DNA of 47,996 bases from DATBLE01 sp046732255 (GTDB lineage: Bacteria; Actinomycetota; Thermoleophilia; Gaiellales; Gaiellaceae). This document shows, one piece after another, positions 45,225 through 47,996 of this stretch; within the stretch, counting starts at the first letter, position 1; every line of letters begins with the position of its first letter. The position numbers and the translations under genes are program-made. Below the pieces are notes generated by a model, which worked only from the letters and a program-made list of their open reading frames with translations, was not told where the DNA came from and searched no databases. Location of the stretch: the NCBI GenBank assembly GCA_046732255.1, contig JBKPMR010000002.1, positions 1 through 47,996 of the forward strand. The letters run 5' to 3'.

Positions 45225-47996
45225 GTGCACGCACGCCGAAACCATCTGATCCTCGTCGGCCTCATCCTGGCCGCGCTCGTCGGCGTGGCCCTGCTCGCGG
45301 TCCCCGGCTCGCCCGCGCACCGGAAGACCCGCCTTGGTCTCGACCTGCAGGGCGGCCTCGAGGTCGTCCTCCAGGCGGTGCCGCCCAAGGGCCAGAAGGT
45401 CACGCAGCAGGGGCTGGACAACGCCGTCTCGATCATGCGCAACCGGGTCGACAAGCTCGGCGTCTCGGAGCCCGAGATCCGCAAACAGGGCAACGACCAG
45501 ATCGTCGTCGAGCTGCCCGGCGTCAAAGACGCGGCGCAGGCCGCGCAGCTGATCGGCAAGACCGCCCAGCTCGAGTTCTACGACCTCCAGGCCGATCTCA
45601 CCGGGCCGTCCGTCACGACCCAGGGCTTCGCGCGCATTCCGGTGGCGAGCCCGAGCCTCTACAACCTGCTCGCCGGACAGCAGGCCAAGGCGAAACAGGG
45701 GACGCCCACCGCCTACTACCTGTTCGACAAGAACAAGCGGCTCCTGTCGGGCCCGTCGGACACACGGGCCCGTCTCTTCAACGCTCGCCACCCGAAAGTT
45801 CCCAAGGGCGGGAAGGTGTTCGCCGTCCCGGCCGGGACGGTCGTGATCACGTGTACTGCGACCGAGAACAACCCGTGCCCGCCCGGCAACACGCCGGTCG
45901 GCCAGACGCAGTACTACCTGTTCAAGTCCGACCCGACGAATCCGAACGAGGAGAAGCGGATCCCGGAGATGACGGGCGCCGAGCTGAAATCGTCGGGGAC
46001 CCAGGCCGACTTCGACCCGCAAACCGGCTCCCCGGTCGTCCGCCTGTCCTTCACCGGCAAGGGCAACCGCATCTTCCAGCGGATCACGAAGAACCTCTAC
46101 CAGCGCGGCAAGCTCTGGCAGCAGCCGCAGCAGTTTGCGATCGTGCTCGACCGCGACATCAAGTCCTGGCCGCAGATCGACTTCACCGATCCGAGCCTCT
46201 CGAACGGGATCTCCGGCGGCGGCCAGATCACGAACATCGGCAAATACAGCGAGGCGAAGGACCTCGCGATCGTCCTCCAGACCGGTGCGCTGCCCTACGT
46301 CTTCAAGCAGCAGGAGCAGTCGCAGATCTCGGCGACGCTGGGGAAGGACTCGCTGAACGAGGCGAAGCTCGCAGCCGCGATCGGCCTCCTCGTCGTCGCC
46401 CTGTTCCTGCTGCTCTTCTACCGCTTCCTCGGCGTGGTCGCCGTGATCGGCCTCGGGATCTACGCGGCATTCATGTACGGGATGATCCTGATCCTGCACG
46501 TGACGCTGACCCTGCCGGGCTTCGCGGGGTTGATCCTGACGATCGGTGTGGCAGCGGACGCGAACGTGGTCGTGTTCGAACGCATCAAGGAAGAGGTACG
46601 CGCCGGGAAGTCCGTGCGGGCCGCGATCGGCGCCGGCTACTCGAAGGGCTTCCACACGATCGTCGACGCGAACGTGGTCACCGCGATCACGGCGCTCGTT
46701 CTGTTCGCCGTCGCGACCGCAGGGGTGAAGGGGTTCGCGGTCATGCTGCTGATCGGCACCGTGATCTCGCTGATCACGGCCGTTGCTGCGACCCGCGCGA
46801 TGCTCGGGCTGCTCGCCGGCTTCCGCTGGTTCGACAACCCGGCGTTCATGGGCGCGGGCGGCCAGCAGCGCGGCAGCTTCCTGCGGATCGACTTCATGGG
46901 TCGCCGCTACCTCTGGTTGGCGATCTCGGGCACTGTGATCGCGCTCGGCATCGGCGCGCTCGCGGTCCGGGGCCTCAACCTCGGGATCGACTTCAAGGGC
47001 GGCACCCAGATCGTGTTCAAGACGCCGGACTACGTCTCGCTCTCGAAGGTGCGCGATCAGGCGGCCTCGATCGGGCAGAGCGACGCGGTCATCCAGGGGA
47101 AGGGGAGCTCGCAGGGCGACTCGTACAAGTCGTTCCAGATCCGGACGAAGTCGCTGGGCCCGTCCGCGCAGGAGACCCTCTCGGACGACCTGCAGACCAA
47201 GGTCGGGGCGGAATCGATCGGGATCCAGAACGTGTCGTCGAGCTTCGGCCGTCAGATCGCACGCCTGGCGATCTTCGCGATCATCGTCTCGCTGTTCCTG
47301 ATCATCGTGTACATCGCGATCCGGTTCGACTTCAAGTTCGCGGTCCCGGTGATCATCGCGCTGATCCACGACCTGCTGATCACGGTCGGAATCTACGCGT
47401 TGAGCGGAAGCGAGGTGACGACCGCAACGGTCGCCGCTGTGCTCACGGTGCTGGGCTATTCGATCTACGACACGATCATCATCTTCGACCGGATCCGGGA
47501 GAACATCCCGTTGATGCGCGGCTCGGCGTTCGCGACGATCGCGAACGTTTCGCTGTGGGAAACGATCCGCCGCTCGCTGGCGACGACGTTCATCACGCTG
47601 CTGCCGGTGCTGTCGCTCTACTTCTTCGGCGGCGCGACCCTGCAGACGTTCGCGCTCGCCCTCCTCGTCGGGATCACCTCGGGCGCCTACTCTTCGATTT
47701 TCGTCGCGGCGCCGCTGCTGACGATGTGGAAGGAACGCGAGCCGGAGTACAAGCGGCTGATCGGCAGCACAGAGGTCAAGGGTGGAGTCGGTCAGATCGA
47801 GGTCGCGCTCGAGCAGTCCGAGGCCGCGCTCGCTGCCGAGCCCGCGCCGGCGACGCCGCTGGACGTGCTCCCGGCGATCGAGGAGCCGGAGCCCGAGCCG
47901 GAGCGCGCGGCGGCCGGAAGCGGGGACGGCGCAGTCTCGAAGTCGCAGGCCAAGCGCGAGCGACGGCGGCAGCGGCGGCGGAGCAGGCCGCATGGC
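45225..47996 (+). CDS. secDF: Fused protein-export membrane protein SecDF (3' end beyond window)
   Basis: One continuous frame of 924 codons, still open at the window end. SecD half: TM1 (HLILVGLILAALVGVALLAV), TRLGLDLQGGLEVVLQA, large P1 extracytoplasmic domain, then five helices with GVAADANVVVFERIKEEVRA. SecF half from about residue 560: NLGIDFKGGTQIVF and VLGYSIYDTIIIFDRIRENI. No stop separates the halves, so it is a natural fusion as in Bacillus. It uses the proton-motive force to complete protein translocation. The C-terminus is Glu/Pro-, then Arg-rich. The GTG start has TAAGCT 9 nt upstream, overlapping the yajC stop. Confidence 0.94.
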   Translation, partial: MHARRNHLILVGLILAALVGVALLAVPGSPAHRKTRLGLDLQGGLEVVLQAVPPKGQKVTQQGLDNAVSIMRNRVDKLGVSEPEIRKQGNDQIVVELPGVKDAAQAAQLIGKTAQLEFYDLQADLTGPSVTTQGFARIPVASPSLYNLLAGQQAKAKQGTPTAYYLFDKNKRLLSGPSDTRARLFNARHPKVPKGGKVFAVPAGTVVITCTATENNPCPPGNTPVGQTQYYLFKSDPTNPNEEKRIPEMTGAELKSSGTQADFDPQTGSPVVRLSFTGKGNRIFQRITKNLYQRGKLWQQPQQFAIVLDRDIKSWPQIDFTDPSLSNGISGGGQITNIGKYSEAKDLAIVLQTGALPYVFKQQEQSQISATLGKDSLNEAKLAAAIGLLVVALFLLLFYRFLGVVAVIGLGIYAAFMYGMILILHVTLTLPGFAGLILTIGVAADANVVVFERIKEEVRAGKSVRAAIGAGYSKGFHTIVDANVVTAITALVLFAVATAGVKGFAVMLLIGTVISLITAVAATRAMLGLLAGFRWFDNPAFMGAGGQQRGSFLRIDFMGRRYLWLAISGTVIALGIGALAVRGLNLGIDFKGGTQIVFKTPDYVSLSKVRDQAASIGQSDAVIQGKGSSQGDSYKSFQIRTKSLGPSAQETLSDDLQTKVGAESIGIQNVSSSFGRQIARLAIFAIIVSLFLIIVYIAIRFDFKFAVPVIIALIHDLLITVGIYALSGSEVTTATVAAVLTVLGYSIYDTIIIFDRIRENIPLMRGSAFATIANVSLWETIRRSLATTFITLLPVLSLYFFGGATLQTFALALLVGITSGAYSSIFVAAPLLTMWKEREPEYKRLIGSTEVKGGVGQIEVALEQSEAALAAEPAPATPLDVLPAIEEPEPEPERAAAGSGDGAVSKSQAKRERRRQRRRSRPHG

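Noticed and set aside
45069..47993. 974-codon minus-strand open frame opposite yajC-secDF
   Set aside because: Low-complexity Arg/Asp/His product; the plus strand is a continuous SecDF with all signature motifs.
1..47996. tRNA or rRNA genes
   Set aside because: I found no T-loop/anticodon-arm pattern or conserved rRNA segment by reading; a covariance-model scan would be needed to exclude them fully.

Overview
The window looks like chromosomal DNA of a high-GC (roughly 70%, estimated by eye) actinobacterium. The best guess is class Thermoleophilia (Gaiellales/Solirubrobacterales-like). Support comes from the many GTG starts, a fused PafBC-type double-WYL regulator, a decaprenyl-phosphate phosphoribosyltransferase-like UbiA enzyme, class III cyclases fused to AAA/TPR or alpha/beta-hydrolase modules, and an exported protein whose N-terminus is of the RRPSPALVL type. 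The taxonomic call is an inference. I saw no phage, plasmid, IS, CRISPR, rRNA or tRNA gene.

Layout. 1-9,200: tail of an unknown gene, bifunctional Rel, a hotdog thioesterase, a phosphohexomutase, a large cyclase-AAA-TPR regulator and an endonuclease IV-like TIM barrel, separated by dispersed inverted repeats. 9,200-15,260: exported protein, cytochrome c maturation genes ccmE (Cys-type)-ccmF-ccmI-like, a zinc-ribbon protein, an M23 peptidase, then on the minus strand a PD-(D/E)XK-like protein followed by hpt. 15,299-19,192: a tightly overlapping four-gene operon of metallophosphoesterase, cyclic 2,3-diphosphoglycerate synthetase, 2-phosphoglycerate kinase and GlpX. 19,477-24,009: MIP18-type Fe-S protein, quinone oxidoreductase, lipoprotein, QueG and a GAF histidine kinase. 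24,092-29,437 (minus): PafBC-like regulator, a zinc-motif protein, two zinc-ribbon proteins and an aldehyde dehydrogenase. 29,463-34,356: hydrolase-cyclase fusion, thiolase, EVE/PUA-like protein, a deleted methyltransferase relic, a CxxC protein and a CPA1 antiporter. 34,377-41,984: enolase-superfamily protein, a block of exported enzymes (glycosidase-like, beta-lactamase-like, amidase), a two-component system and UbiA. 42,069-47,996: coiled-coil protein, queA, tgt, a 68-bp tandem duplication carrying two overlapping mini-ORFs, yajC and a fused secDF cut by the window end.

How it works together. QueG, QueA and Tgt are three steps of tRNA queuosine modification. CcmE, CcmF and the CcmI-like protein handle haem delivery and ligation. 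YajC and SecDF drive protein export. The cDPGS and 2-PGK pair encodes the two known steps of cyclic 2,3-diphosphoglycerate synthesis, otherwise best known from methanogens, here co-transcribed with a phosphoesterase and a gluconeogenic phosphatase.

Strongest window-wide signals. (1) A TANNNT box sits 6-8 nt before the start codon of about 18 genes, implying pervasive leaderless transcription; in two divergent pairs the boxes share their central TA. (2) Three genes appear to start with CTG overlapping the upstream TGA (CTGA). (3) Hairpin-forming dispersed repeats of at least two families sit at gene ends and even inside coding regions. (4) Duplicated overlapping mini-ORFs lie ahead of yajC-secDF.
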